From Rubrivivax rivuli (GTDB lineage Bacteria; Pseudomonadota; Gammaproteobacteria; Burkholderiales; Burkholderiaceae_C): a stretch of DNA of 64,000 nt. Below the pieces are notes generated by a model. The model made no database searches and had not been told where the DNA came from. It saw nothing but the letters and a program-made list of their open reading frames with translations. Of this stretch, positions 43,862-52,838 are shown piece after piece. The stretch spans positions 682,001 through 746,000 of the forward strand of contig NZ_SACR01000002.1 in NCBI RefSeq assembly GCF_004016505.1, given 5' to 3'. Every line of letters begins with the position of its first letter. Within the stretch, counting starts at the first letter, position 1. The position numbers and the translations under genes were made by a program.

Positions 43862-46021
43862 TCAAGGTGCCGAAGGCGCGACCTTCATGCCGAAGGTGTG
43901 GGCCAGGAAAGCCAGCATGTCGGCGCGCTCTTCGATGATCTTGCTGGTGGGCTTGCCCGCGCCGTGGCCGGCGTTGGTTTCGATGCGGATCAGCTTGGGC
44001 GCCGGCCCGGTGTTGGCGGCCTGCAGCGCGGCGGCGTACTTGAAGCTGTGCGCCGGCACGACGCGGTCGTCGTGGTCGGCCGTCAGCACCAGCACCGGCG
44101 GGTACTTCTTGCCGGCCTGGATGTTGTGCAGCGGCGAGTAGGCCAGCAGCGCCTTGAACTGCTCGGCGTCGTCGGACGAGCCGTAGTCGCTGATCCAGGC
44201 CCAGCCGATGGTGAACTTGTGGAAACGCAGCATGTCCATCACGCCCACCGCCGGCACCGCGGCGCCGAAGAGCTCGGGTCGCTGGTTGAGCACCGCGCCC
44301 ACCAGCAGGCCGCCGTTGCTGCCGCCGTTGATGGCCAGCTTGGCGGGGGTGGTGATCTTCTGCGCCACCAGCCATTCGCCCGCGGCGATGAAGTCGTCGA
44401 AGACGTTCTGCTTCTTCAGCTTGGTGCCAGCCTCGTGCCAGGCGCGGCCGTACTCGCCGCCGCCACGGATGGCGGCCGTGACGTACACGCCGCCCATCTG
44501 CATCCAGGCCGCAGCCGTCACGTTGTAGCCCGGCGTGGTGGGCACGTTGAAGCCGCCGTAGCCGTAGAGCAGCGTGGGGTTGCTGCCGTCGAGCTTCAGG
44601 CCCTTCCTGTGGCCGATGAAGATGGGGAACTTGGTGCCGTCCTTGCTGGTGACGAAGGCGCGGCGCGTCTCGTACTGCTCGGGGTCGAAGGCGGTCTTCG
44701 GGCGCTGGAAGACCGAGGTCTGGCCGCTCTTCATGTCCAGGCGCATCACGTCGGCGGGCGTCACCAGGCTGGTGTAGCTGAAGAAGGTTTCGCTGTCGTC
44801 CCAGCGGCCGCCGAAGCCGCCGGCCGTGCCCACGCCGGGCAGCGGCAGTTCACGGTCGACGCTGCCGTCAGGCCGGTGCAGGCGCACCAGCGTGGAGGCG
44901 TCGCGCAGGTAGCGCAGGATGTAGCGGCCGCCCACGGCGCTGGCGCCCACCAGCGCGTCGCGGGCCTCCGGCACCAGGGTCTGCCAGACGGGCTCGGCGC
45001 CCGGGGCGGGCAGCTGCACGCTGAGCAGCGCGCCGTTGGGCGCGCCGCGGTCGCTGCGCAGCACGAGGCGCTCGCCGTTCAGGTGCAGCGGCACGTACTG
45101 CGCGTCGAAGGCCAGGGTCAGCGGCTGCGGCGTGCCGCCGACGTAGGCGCCGTCCTTCAGCGGCAGGAACATCAGGCCGTTGCGCCGCCCGGTGCCGTTG
45201 CTGACGGTGATCATCAGCATGCGACCGTCGTCGCTGACGCTGGCCCCGAAACCCCACTTGCCCTCGCGCGGGTTGTCGATGACGAGCACGTCGGCCGACT
45301 GCGGCGTGCCCAGGCGGTGGTAGTACAGCTTCTGGAAGAGGTTGACGCCGCTGAGCGCTTCGCCGGGCTTGGGCGCTTCGTAGCGGCCGTAGAAGAAGCC
45401 CTTGCCGTCGGGCGTCCAGGTGGCGCTGCTGAACTTCACCCAGTCGATGAGGTCGGGCAGGTCCTGGCCGGTGGCCAGGTCGCGCACGCGCCAGGTCTGC
45501 CAGTCGGAACCGGCCTTGGCCACGCCGTAGGCCAGCAACTTGCCGTCGCGGCTGGGCACCACGCCGGTGAGGGCCACGGTGCCGTCCTTGCTGAGCGTGT
45601 TGGGGTCCAGCGCCACCGTGGGCTTGGCGTTCAGCGCGGTGGCGGTGTACAGCACGGCCTGCTGCTGCAAGCCGTCGTTGCGCGTCCAGAAGTAGCGGCC
45701 GCCCTCCTCGAAGGGCACGCCATATCGCTCGTAGTTGAAGAGCGTGGTGTACAGCTGGCGCGTGGGCAATCGCTGCGGCACGCCGGCGAAGAACTTCTCC
45801 GTCACCGCGTTCTGCGCCTGCACCCAGGCCTTGGTGTCGGCGCTGTTGTCGTCTTCCAGCCAGCGGTAGGGGTCGGGCACGCGGGTGCCGTGGTAGGTGT
45901 CGACCTGCTCGACGGTGCGCGTGGCAGGGTAGCTCAGGGTCTGGGCCTGGGTGGCAGGCGACAGCAGGGCCAGGGTGCCGGCGGTGGCCAACAGGGCCAG
46001 GGTGGAGCGTTGCAGCTTCAT
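43862..46021 (-). CDS. Prolyl oligopeptidase family serine peptidase (S9A)
   Basis: This 719-residue exported protein has a signal peptide (STLALLATAGTLALLSPATQAQ), then the POP start VDTYHGTRVPDPYRWLEDD, a seven-bladed propeller and a catalytic domain. The nucleophile is Ser568 in NGGSNGGLL, the acid lies in TADHDDRVVP and the base in NAGHGAG. This is the classical prolyl oligopeptidase layout, cleaving short peptides after proline. Periplasmic location is inferred from the signal peptide. It is larger than the S9C enzyme encoded at 40348 and not a duplicate of it. No operon partner is evident. Confidence 0.93.
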   Translation of the reverse strand: MKLQRSTLALLATAGTLALLSPATQAQTLSYPATRTVEQVDTYHGTRVPDPYRWLEDDNSADTKAWVQAQNAVTEKFFAGVPQRLPTRQLYTTLFNYERYGVPFEEGGRYFWTRNDGLQQQAVLYTATALNAKPTVALDPNTLSKDGTVALTGVVPSRDGKLLAYGVAKAGSDWQTWRVRDLATGQDLPDLIDWVKFSSATWTPDGKGFFYGRYEAPKPGEALSGVNLFQKLYYHRLGTPQSADVLVIDNPREGKWGFGASVSDDGRMLMITVSNGTGRRNGLMFLPLKDGAYVGGTPQPLTLAFDAQYVPLHLNGERLVLRSDRGAPNGALLSVQLPAPGAEPVWQTLVPEARDALVGASAVGGRYILRYLRDASTLVRLHRPDGSVDRELPLPGVGTAGGFGGRWDDSETFFSYTSLVTPADVMRLDMKSGQTSVFQRPKTAFDPEQYETRRAFVTSKDGTKFPIFIGHRKGLKLDGSNPTLLYGYGGFNVPTTPGYNVTAAAWMQMGGVYVTAAIRGGGEYGRAWHEAGTKLKKQNVFDDFIAAGEWLVAQKITTPAKLAINGGSNGGLLVGAVLNQRPELFGAAVPAVGVMDMLRFHKFTIGWAWISDYGSSDDAEQFKALLAYSPLHNIQAGKKYPPVLVLTADHDDRVVPAHSFKYAAALQAANTGPAPKLIRIETNAGHGAGKPTSKIIEERADMLAFLAHTFGMKVAPSAP

Positions 46022-46144
46022 GCGGTGGGCCCGGGTGGGGCGGTGAGCGTTGAAGCGGCGCATTGTGCGCAAAAGACCGCGCCTTGCTGCTGCGGGCGCA
46101 CCCGGGGTGGAGGGGGTGCCTGCGCGGGGCGCAGGCGCGCGGTT

Positions 46145-46921
46145 TCAGGGGGGGCCGAAGCCGCGCGCCTGCAGCAGAGCGCGGGCGGCGTCGCTGCGCA
46201 GCCAGGCGGCGAAAGCCGCCGCCAGTTCGGCCTGCCGGCTGGCCGTGCTGAGGTGCGCGCCATGGCGCAGAGGCTCGGGCGTGGGCAGCACCTGCACCAC
46301 GCGCAGCGCTGCACCAGCGGCCAGGGCATCGGTCTCGTACACGAAGGCGGCGTCGACGGCGCCTTCCTTCACCAGCGCCAGCAGCGCGGCGCTGTCGTCG
46401 GCCTGCATCACCTTGCGCTGCACCGCGGGCCACAGCCGCTGCGCGTTGAGCGCCTCGCGCCCATGGCGACCCAGCGGCAGGCTGCTGCTGCGGCCCAGGC
46501 CCACGCGCTGCACGGCGGGCAGCGCCAGGTCCGACAGGCGCTGCACCGTGGCCACGCCGGCGGGCACCACCAGCACGAGCCGGTTGCTGGCGAAAGCGGC
46601 GCGGGCCTCGGGCCGCAGCAACCGGCGCTGCTCGCCCAGCGCGGCGGTTTCGCGTTCGATGCCCACCAGCAGGTCGAGCGGGGCGCCGCGCGCCAGCTCG
46701 TCCAGCAGCTGCGCGGCGGGCGCGGCCTTCAGCACGATCTTCACGCCCGGGCGCGTGGCGGTGAAGGCGGGTGCGGCGTCGGCCAGCACGGCGGCCAGGG
46801 GCGTGTCGACGCCGATGCTGAGCGTCTGCGCGTGCAGCGGCAGCGCCAGCAGCAAGGCCAGGCCGGCGAACAGCTGCAGCCAGCGGCGGCCGAGAGTGAC
46901 AAGCGAACGAGGGTGGACCAT
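46145..46921 (-). CDS. ModA-like molybdate-type ABC substrate-binding protein (solitary)
   Basis: This 258-residue protein has a signal peptide (WLQLFAGLALLLALPLHAQ) and a mature part like ModA: LSIGVDTPLAAVLADAAPAF, a LDLLVGIER segment, ASNRLVLVVP and GAVDAAFVYETDAL. ModA binds molybdate or tungstate in the periplasm. Here no modB or modC is adjacent, which is unusual, so the ligand may differ or it may serve a transporter encoded elsewhere. It is divergent from the GTPase gene across 80 bases. The sequence is shorter at the ligand-contact loops than I would expect, so specificity is uncertain. Confidence 0.78.
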   Translation of the reverse strand: MVHPRSLVTLGRRWLQLFAGLALLLALPLHAQTLSIGVDTPLAAVLADAAPAFTATRPGVKIVLKAAPAAQLLDELARGAPLDLLVGIERETAALGEQRRLLRPEARAAFASNRLVLVVPAGVATVQRLSDLALPAVQRVGLGRSSSLPLGRHGREALNAQRLWPAVQRKVMQADDSAALLALVKEGAVDAAFVYETDALAAGAALRVVQVLPTPEPLRHGAHLSTASRQAELAAAFAAWLRSDAARALLQARGFGPP

Positions 46922-47001
46922 GCAGCGAGCCTAAGGCATGCCCGGCCGGCCCCGCGCGCGACCTGGGTAGCATCGGCCGATGTTTCCCCGCCCGCCCTGA
47001 C

Positions 47002-47961
47002 ATGGCCATCCAATGGTTCCCCGGCCACATGCACGCCACGCGCAAGGCGATGGTGGAACGTTTCAAGGCCGGCATCGACGTCGTCATCGAACTGCTCGAC
47101 GCGCGCCTGCCCGCCGCCAGCCTGAACCCGCTGCTGGCCGAGCTCACGGCGGGCAAGCCGGCGCTGAAGATCCTCAACAAGCAGGACCTGGCCGACCCGG
47201 CGCGCACCGAGGCCTGGCTGGCGCACTACAACGCCCTGCCCGAGACCCACGCCTATGGCCTGGACGCGAGCGAAGCCGCGCCCGCGGCGCGCCTGGTGCA
47301 GGCCTGCCGCGCGCTGGCGCCGCTGCGCGGCGGCATGGTCAAGCCGCTGCGCGTGCTGATCTGCGGCGTGCCCAACGTCGGCAAGAGCACGCTGATCAAC
47401 ACCTTGGCCAAGCGCAAGGCCACGAAGACCGGCGACGAAGCCGGCATCACCAAGACCGAGCAGGCCATCGCGCTGGCCAGCGACGTGACGCTCTACGACA
47501 CGCCCGGCCTGCTGTGGCCGCGCATCACCGTGCCCGAGCACGGCATCCTGCTGGCCGCCAGCGGCGCCGTGGGCCGCAACGCCTACGACGAAGAAGAGGT
47601 GGCGCTGGGATTGATCGAACGCCTGCAGGCCGGCTACGCAGCGGCCCTGGGCGCGCGCTACAAGCTGGCGGCCACGCCCGAGGCCGTGGCCGAACTGGCG
47701 GCACAGCCTTCGGAGCTGGTGCTGGAACGCATCGCCCGGCACCGCGGCTACCTGGGGGCCGGCAGCGTGCCGCACCTGCACAAGGCCGCCGAGGCGGTGC
47801 TCAACGACTTCCGCAGCGCCGCCATCGGCCGGGTGACGCTGGAGACACCGCAAGACCAGGCCGTGTGGCTGGCCGCCACCGCCGAACGCGAGGCGGCTCG
47901 CAGCGCCAAGAAGGCAGCACGCGAGGCCGCCTCGAAGAAGGCGCGCAAACCGCGCGCCTGA
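47002..47961 (+). CDS. ylqF: Ribosome biogenesis GTPase YlqF/RbgA-type
   Basis: This 319-residue protein is a circularly permuted GTPase. The G4 motif NKQD (59-62) comes first, then G1 GVPNVGKS (122-129) and G3 DTPG (166-169). It opens with the family's IQWFPGHMHATRKAM and ends in a basic Ala/Lys-rich helix. RbgA promotes late assembly of the 50S ribosomal subunit. It is shortly followed by a strong hairpin terminator. The ATG at 47002 is fixed by the conserved PGHM start. Confidence 0.93.
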   Translation: MAIQWFPGHMHATRKAMVERFKAGIDVVIELLDARLPAASLNPLLAELTAGKPALKILNKQDLADPARTEAWLAHYNALPETHAYGLDASEAAPAARLVQACRALAPLRGGMVKPLRVLICGVPNVGKSTLINTLAKRKATKTGDEAGITKTEQAIALASDVTLYDTPGLLWPRITVPEHGILLAASGAVGRNAYDEEEVALGLIERLQAGYAAALGARYKLAATPEAVAELAAQPSELVLERIARHRGYLGAGSVPHLHKAAEAVLNDFRSAAIGRVTLETPQDQAVWLAATAEREAARSAKKAAREAASKKARKPRA

Positions 47962-47966
47962 AACGG

Positions 47967-47997
47967 CAGCGCCGGTCTCGGACCGGCGCTGTTCCTT
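47967..47997 (+). terminator. Rho-independent-type terminator of the YlqF gene
   Basis: CAGCGCCGGTC (47967-47977) pairs perfectly with GACCGGCGCTG (47981-47991) across a three-base loop and is followed by TTCCTT. It starts six bases after the ylqF stop. It may also act on the convergent transcript. Confidence 0.8.
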
Positions 47998-48012
47998 CAG
48001 TCAGGCTCTGTG

Positions 48013-48037
48013 GGCAGGCGCCGCAAAGGCGCCTGCC
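48013..48037 (-). terminator. Hairpin at the end of the secreted-protein gene
   Basis: GGCAGGCGCC (48013-48022) and GGCGCCTGCC (48028-48037) form a perfect 10-bp stem two bases beyond the stop of the minus-strand gene. It has no T-run but, paired with the ylqF hairpin next to it, it separates two convergent genes. Confidence 0.6.
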
Positions 48038-48039
48038 GG

Positions 48040-50013
48040 TCAACGCGAGGCCGTGGCCGCTGGCCGCTGCAGCGGTGCCGGGGCCAGCACGCCGCTGGCA
48101 CGCAGCACCTCACGCGTGTTGTCGGCGGCCACGTGCAGGGTCACCGCGCTGCTGCTCGGGGCCACGTTCGTGGTGAAGGAGAAGCGGAACATCGTGCCCC
48201 AGTTCAGCGCGTTGCCGCGCGAGGCCGCCGTCCAGGTGAGGCGGCCGTCGCGGATGGCAGGCACCCAGTCGTTGACGGCATCGAGGTCACCGTCGCTGAA
48301 GACCAGGTCGGTGACGGTGTTGGCGCCCACCGGGACCGTGAAGTTGTCGAAGCCCAGGTTGCGCAGCACGCGCAGGTTGGGCTCGGCCCCTTCGGTCTGC
48401 GGGCGCGAGAAGTCGAGGTTCATCACCGCGTAGTGGTAGCGCCACAGGCCACCGCCCAGGCTGATGGCCTTCATCGCCACCTTCACGCTGCCCTCGGCCG
48501 TGGTCACCATCGTCGAGCTGGCGTTGGCACCCGGCGCGGCGGGGTCGACCCAGCGGTCGATGGCCGGCCCGAGGCGGTACTGGTCGTTGCCGCCCACCAC
48601 CCAGACCGTCGACGGACGCGAGAAGGTCGTGCGCACCGTGCCCATGGAGTTGAGGATGTTGATGTCCTGGCGCGCCAGGTACCAGCTCTCGAAGCGGAAG
48701 GTGGCGCCGCTGTGAGCCGGGCCGCTGAACTGCGATTCACGCACCGTCAGGCGCTGGTCGTAGGCGCCGTTGGGCGTGGCGTTGGCGAAGCCGTCGCAGT
48801 TGGTGTCGTAGATCGAGCCGCAGCGGCCCCAGGCGTTGTTCGACGGGATGATCTCGCTGCGCGGGCCCAGCGAGTTGTTGCTGTCGTTGTTGCCCACGCT
48901 GTAGACGTCGGCACAGCCCAGGCCCAGGATGTGGCTGTCGCCGGGGTTCTGCAGGCAGTTGGTGTTCAGCGTGAGGAAGGCGTGCTTCACGCCCGAGCGG
49001 CCGATCTGGTCGATGCTGCCGTCCGCGTTGTAGCGGTACATGTTCCAGATCAGGTAGGGGTGCTGGTCGTTGCCGTAGGGCGGGAAGGGACCGGTGAACT
49101 TCTCGTACCACGGAATGTCGGCGGCGTAGAGCGCCGTGCTGGTGCCCAGCGGGTCGCCCGGCACGGTGGCCACGAAGGTGCCGTTGTTCAGGCTGTTGCG
49201 CAGCGTGGAAGAGGGCGTGAACACCGTCAGGCCGTTGCCGCCGGCACCCGTGCAGCCGTTGCAGCGCGAGTACTGCATGCTGAAGGTGGTCATGAACAGG
49301 TCGGCCTGGTAGGTCTGGCCCGGCACGCCCGGCACCGGGTTGCCGTGCCACTTGGTGCTGCCGAGCACCGGCTGCGGCAGCGGGCCCTGGCGCAGCACGT
49401 TGGCCGTCACCACCATGTCGGCGATCGCCCAGTCGGCCACCTCGGGGTGGCCGATGCGCTGCGCCAGCTCGGGCGAGATGCGCAGATCCATGGTGCGCAG
49501 CGCCAGGCGCTGGTTGCCGTCGATCAGCTCGTACATCACGCGATCGAGGTAGAACCAGGCCTTGCCGTCGGCCCCCACGACGTCGAGCGTGGGCACCTTG
49601 GCGCCGACGCGCGGCACGAGGCGGAAGTTCGTCAGGTCGATGGTGCCGGCGGCCTTCGACTGGATGCTGTAGCCGCCCAGCGCGCGCAGTTCGCCCCCGA
49701 CGAAGCTGTCGAGGTTGCCGCTGCGCACGTTGAAGTCGAGCGTGGCCGAAGGCTGCAGATCGAAGAACTCGTGGTCGTCGACGCCGATGGCGCCCTGGCG
49801 CGCTTGCGCGGTGCCCAGCACGAGGCCGATGTCACCGGCCAGATCGCGGTTCCAGCGCAACCCCACGGTGCCCGTGGAGGCCGACCAATGCTGGGCCTTG
49901 GCACTGGCCGTGGTGGCGGCGCCCTTCGCGCCGGCCGCGTGCGCGCCCACGGCCGCGGCGGCTGCCACGGCCACCACCAGTGCCTTGAAGACCCGTTGTC
50001 CAGAAACCTTCAT
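48040..50013 (-). CDS. Large secreted protein of unknown function
   Basis: This 657-residue protein has a signal peptide (FKALVVAVAAAAAVGAHA) and GGAGGGG before its ATG, so it should be well expressed and exported. No domain is recognised. The first 200 mature residues are beta-rich (GTVGLRWNRDLAGDIGLVLG, DFNVRSGNLDSF, VPTLDVVGADGKAWFYL). The middle has cysteines in close groups (CNGC, NCLQ..GLGC, RCGS..TNC), probable disulfides of an extracytoplasmic protein, and many Asn/Gly turns. The end (TLHVAADNTREVLRASGVL) resembles a beta-sandwich. It lacks a PEP-CTERM signal. Surface protein or extracellular enzyme are both possible. Confidence 0.8.
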   Translation of the reverse strand: MKVSGQRVFKALVVAVAAAAAVGAHAAGAKGAATTASAKAQHWSASTGTVGLRWNRDLAGDIGLVLGTAQARQGAIGVDDHEFFDLQPSATLDFNVRSGNLDSFVGGELRALGGYSIQSKAAGTIDLTNFRLVPRVGAKVPTLDVVGADGKAWFYLDRVMYELIDGNQRLALRTMDLRISPELAQRIGHPEVADWAIADMVVTANVLRQGPLPQPVLGSTKWHGNPVPGVPGQTYQADLFMTTFSMQYSRCNGCTGAGGNGLTVFTPSSTLRNSLNNGTFVATVPGDPLGTSTALYAADIPWYEKFTGPFPPYGNDQHPYLIWNMYRYNADGSIDQIGRSGVKHAFLTLNTNCLQNPGDSHILGLGCADVYSVGNNDSNNSLGPRSEIIPSNNAWGRCGSIYDTNCDGFANATPNGAYDQRLTVRESQFSGPAHSGATFRFESWYLARQDINILNSMGTVRTTFSRPSTVWVVGGNDQYRLGPAIDRWVDPAAPGANASSTMVTTAEGSVKVAMKAISLGGGLWRYHYAVMNLDFSRPQTEGAEPNLRVLRNLGFDNFTVPVGANTVTDLVFSDGDLDAVNDWVPAIRDGRLTWTAASRGNALNWGTMFRFSFTTNVAPSSSAVTLHVAADNTREVLRASGVLAPAPLQRPAATASR

Positions 50014-50306
50014 CTCGACCCCTCCACATACCGGGCGCCAGGCCCGCGAGCAACTGCTGAAAAGCGCAGCGGCGGGCCTCGGGGGGCCAGCGGCCGCACA
50101 AACGATGGGCTTGCTGCGTGCCCGGCCCGCACCTCGCCCGCCGAAGCGTTGAAGAGTGCACGGAAAGCACAAGAAACCGTGCCGATGACGGTAGCAGCAA
50201 CAGCGCGAACTTTCGAGCCCAACACGCAAATGAAGGGGAGTCGCCGGCGCCAACCCCGGGTTCAAGGGGGTGGGTGGCGGCGCCCGCCCGCGCCGCGTGG
50301 CGCCGC

Positions 50307-51290
50307 TCAGTCGCCCTTGAAACCCGTGGCCTTGACGATGGCGGCCCAGCGCTCGGTTTCGCTGCGCACCCGCTTCTCGGCCTCGGCCCGGCCGCCGCCC
50401 ACGAGCGTGAAGCCCGCGTCCTGCAGCTTCTGGCGAAGTTCCGGCGTCTGCATGGCGGCCACCGCCTGGCGGCTCAGGGTGTCCAGCACGGCCGGCGGCG
50501 CGTCGGCCGGCGCAAAGAGCATGAACCAGGCCGTGAAGTCGATGCGCGGCCAGCCTGCCTCGGCGAACGTCGGCACCTCGGGCAGTTGGGGCGCCCGCGT
50601 GCCGGCGGTGGTGGCCAGGGCGCGCAGCTTGCCGGCCTTGATCTGCGGCACCGCCAGCGCCGTGGAGACGAAGGCGGCCTGCACGTCGCCCGCGATCAGC
50701 GCCGTGAGCGCGTCGCCCGTGGCGCGGTAGTGGACCGGCTCCACCTTGAAGCCGGCCTGCTCGGCCAGCACCACGGCACCGAAGTGCCCCGGCGTGCCCG
50801 CGCCGAAGGTGGCGAAGTTGACGCCTGCAGGCGCCGCACGCGCGCTGTCGAGCAGGCCCTTCAGGTCGCGCGCGGGCGAGGCCGGCGGCACCACCAGCAC
50901 GAAGTCGGAGCGCACCAGTTCGGCGATGGGCGCGAGTTCACGCGCCGGCTGGTAGGGCAGCTTGCCGTAGGCCGCCGGTGCGATGGCGATGGAACCCACC
51001 TCGCCCAGCAGCAAGGTGTAGCCATCGGCTGCGCTCTTGGCCACGGCCTGCGCCGCGATCTGGCCCCCCGCGCCAGCGCGGTTGTCGATCACCACCGACT
51101 GCTTGAGCAGTTCACCCAGGCGCTGGCCGACGGTGCGCGCCACCACGTCGGGCCCGGTCCCGGGCGGGAAGCCCACCACCAGGCGCGGGGCCCGGTCGGG
51201 ATAGGCGGCTGCCTGCGACCACGCCGGCGAGGACAGGCTCAGCACCACAGGCAGGCACAAGGACGAGAGGACGAGGCGGCGGTCGGGCAC
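50307..51290 (-). CDS. Bug-family tripartite tricarboxylate receptor protein
   Basis: This protein of about 327 residues has a signal peptide (LVLSSLCLPVVLSLSSPAWSQA) and a Bug/TctC-type body: YPDRAPRLVVGFPPGTGPDVVARTVGQRL, VVIDNRAGAGGQIAAQAVAKSAADGYTLLLG and KLRALATTAGTRAPQLPEVPTFAEAGWP. These soluble receptors capture small carboxylates in the periplasm. No TctA/TctB membrane genes are adjacent, as is usual for the greatly expanded family in Burkholderiales. The start is taken as GTG at 51290, five bases after GGAG. It lies next to, and on the same strand as, the LuxR-type regulator. Confidence 0.88.
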   Translation of the reverse strand: MPDRRLVLSSLCLPVVLSLSSPAWSQAAAYPDRAPRLVVGFPPGTGPDVVARTVGQRLGELLKQSVVIDNRAGAGGQIAAQAVAKSAADGYTLLLGEVGSIAIAPAAYGKLPYQPARELAPIAELVRSDFVLVVPPASPARDLKGLLDSARAAPAGVNFATFGAGTPGHFGAVVLAEQAGFKVEPVHYRATGDALTALIAGDVQAAFVSTALAVPQIKAGKLRALATTAGTRAPQLPEVPTFAEAGWPRIDFTAWFMLFAPADAPPAVLDTLSRQAVAAMQTPELRQKLQDAGFTLVGGGRAEAEKRVRSETERWAAIVKATGFKGD

Positions 51291-51381
51291 GGCAGGCTCC
51301 AGCACAGCGTTGGGGGCCGCAGTGTCGAACGCCGCCGGCCCTGCGGCTGTCCACCAAGAGGCTGACAGGCGCTGCCGTCGC

Positions 51382-52170
51382 TCAGGCCCCGGGCGGCACG
51401 AAGGCCGCGAAGAGCTGGCTCCTGAAGTGCAGACCCAGGCGCTCGAAGGCACGGGCGCGGTAGGTCTTGACGGTGGCCACGCTCAGGCCGAGCCGGGCAG
51501 CGATGCCGTCGTAGGTCAGGCCGTCGAGCAGGGCTTCGAGCACGTCGAGTTCGCGCTCGGTGAGTTGCGCGCACCGCTGGCGCAGGCGCTCGCGCCGCGG
51601 GGGTGGCAAGGCCAGCGCTGCTTCGTCGTCCAGATGGCGCCGCACCGCAGCCAGCAAGGTGGCCGCGGTCAGGCCGAACCCTTCCACCGTGCCCGCCGCG
51701 AAACCCTGGGCCGGCGCATGGCAGTACAGGTTGACCGCGAGCAGCGCGCCGCCGTCTTCGAGGCAGGCCACCGACAGGCGCTCGCTGATGCCGTGGCGGC
51801 GGTAGATGGCGTCGCGGTGGTCGGCGCTGGGTGCTTCCTCGGCACGCATGCGCAGCATCACGGCGGCGCCTGGCTGGGGCAGCGCCTGCACCGCCTGGAA
51901 GCTGCTGTCGCCGCGGTACAGGCCTTCGTCGCGGTAGATCGAGAAACAGGCGGCGGTGGTGTCGGGCACGCCACGGCTGGCCGAGAGGTGCAGCGTGGGC
52001 GGCGCATCGCGCCGCAGGCGGTAGACCGACCAGGAAGCCGCGCCGAAGGCGGCGTGCAACCCGCTCAGCGCCTCGGCGGCGAAAGGCGCGCGGCCGATGG
52101 CCCCGATGGCCCGGGCCACCGCCGCCTGGGCACGGGCGGTGGAGGCGTCGTTCAGCGCCCAGGCTTGCAC
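51382..52170 (-). CDS. LuxR-type transcriptional regulator (HTH C-terminal)
   Basis: This 262-residue protein ends in a LuxR/FixJ helix-turn-helix: LTERELDVLEALLDGLTYDGIAARLGLSVATVKTYRARAFERLGL. The N-terminal 190 residues have no receiver Asp pattern and may form a PAS- or GAF-like ligand domain; no autoinducer-binding Trp/Tyr signature is obvious to me. It is divergent from the DUF3237 gene and followed by the Bug receptor gene on the same strand, so it likely controls one or both. A lux-box-like dyad lies between the two divergent starts. Confidence 0.88.
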   Translation of the reverse strand: MQAWALNDASTARAQAAVARAIGAIGRAPFAAEALSGLHAAFGAASWSVYRLRRDAPPTLHLSASRGVPDTTAACFSIYRDEGLYRGDSSFQAVQALPQPGAAVMLRMRAEEAPSADHRDAIYRRHGISERLSVACLEDGGALLAVNLYCHAPAQGFAAGTVEGFGLTAATLLAAVRRHLDDEAALALPPPRRERLRQRCAQLTERELDVLEALLDGLTYDGIAARLGLSVATVKTYRARAFERLGLHFRSQLFAAFVPPGA

Positions 52171-52180
52171 GCGCGGCCCC

Positions 52181-52204
52181 CCTGTCGCTCTTTCGGTCGA
52201 CAGG
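52181..52204. promoter_or_regulatory. Lux-box-like inverted repeat between divergent genes
   Basis: CCTGTCG-N10-CGACAGG is a perfect 7-bp dyad in the 65-base gap between the LuxR-type gene and the DUF3237 gene. The outer CCTGT...ACAGG is reminiscent of lux boxes, although the 24-bp length is longer than the usual 20. It is the natural candidate site for the neighbouring regulator. Confidence 0.55.
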
Positions 52205-52235
52205 CGTGCCGTGCCTGCGGCCCTATCGTCGGCCC

Positions 52236-52727
52236 ATGAACAGCGCCCTTGCCCCCGAGATCTTCATCCCCGCCCCGGGCCTCGTGCCGATGTGCCGCGT
52301 CTCCTGCGAGGTTGGCGCGCTGCAGGCGCTGGGCGCCGCGCCGGGCGGCCAGCGGCGCTGCGTGCCGCTGCTCGGGGGCCGGGTCGAGGGCCCGGGCTTC
52401 ACGGGCGAGGTCGTGGCCGGGGGCATCGACTGGCAATGGCAGCACGCCGATGGCACGCTGGAGATCGACGCACACTACGTGCTGCGGGCGGCCGCCGATG
52501 GCGGCCTGGTGGAGGTGCGCAGCACCGGTCTGCGGCACGGCCCGCCTGCGGTGATGGAGCGCCTGGCGCAGGGCGAGGCGGTGGACCCGGCCGACTACTT
52601 CTTCCGCACCTGCGTGCGCTTCACCACCGGCGCGACGGCGTGGCTGCACCTGAACCGCACCATGGCCATTGCCAGCGGGCGGCGCGAAGCGGCGCGCGTG
52701 TTGCTGGATCTTTGGCAGCTGACCTGA
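52236..52727 (+). CDS. DUF3237 family protein
   Basis: This 163-residue protein has the DUF3237 pattern: PMCRVSCEVG near the start, RRCVPLLGGRVEGPGFTGEVVAGGIDWQW, IDAHYVLRAADGG and YFFRTCVRFTTGATAWLHLNRTMAIASGRRE. Members are small beta-barrels of unknown enzymology, frequent beside Bug receptors and esterases in Burkholderiales. It has no signal peptide. It is divergent from the LuxR-type gene and shares a dyad with it. Function is not assigned. Confidence 0.87.
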   Translation: MNSALAPEIFIPAPGLVPMCRVSCEVGALQALGAAPGGQRRCVPLLGGRVEGPGFTGEVVAGGIDWQWQHADGTLEIDAHYVLRAAADGGLVEVRSTGLRHGPPAVMERLAQGEAVDPADYFFRTCVRFTTGATAWLHLNRTMAIASGRREAARVLLDLWQLT

Positions 52728-52838
52728 AGCCGGTGCGGCAAGCGGCATGACGGGCCCGTGTTCCGCGCGGGCACGGCGCGCGGCGGGCGGAACTTAAACC
52801 GGTGCGGCCCGCCCCGACAGCGGGGAAAACCGCAGGGC

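Noticed and set aside
43796..47125. A plus-strand frame of more than 1,100 codons opposite the prolyl oligopeptidase and ModA genes
   Set aside because: It has no recognisable domain and no ribosome-binding site, and mirrors coding sequence on the other strand.
48010..50730. Plus-strand frame of about 900 codons opposite the large secreted protein
   Set aside because: It mirrors a gene with signal peptide and strong ribosome-binding site; no domain seen.
52728..52838. Terminator hairpin between the DUF3237 and PEP-CTERM genes
   Set aside because: Only a five-base GCCCG/CGGGC stem with a long loop is present, with no T-run.
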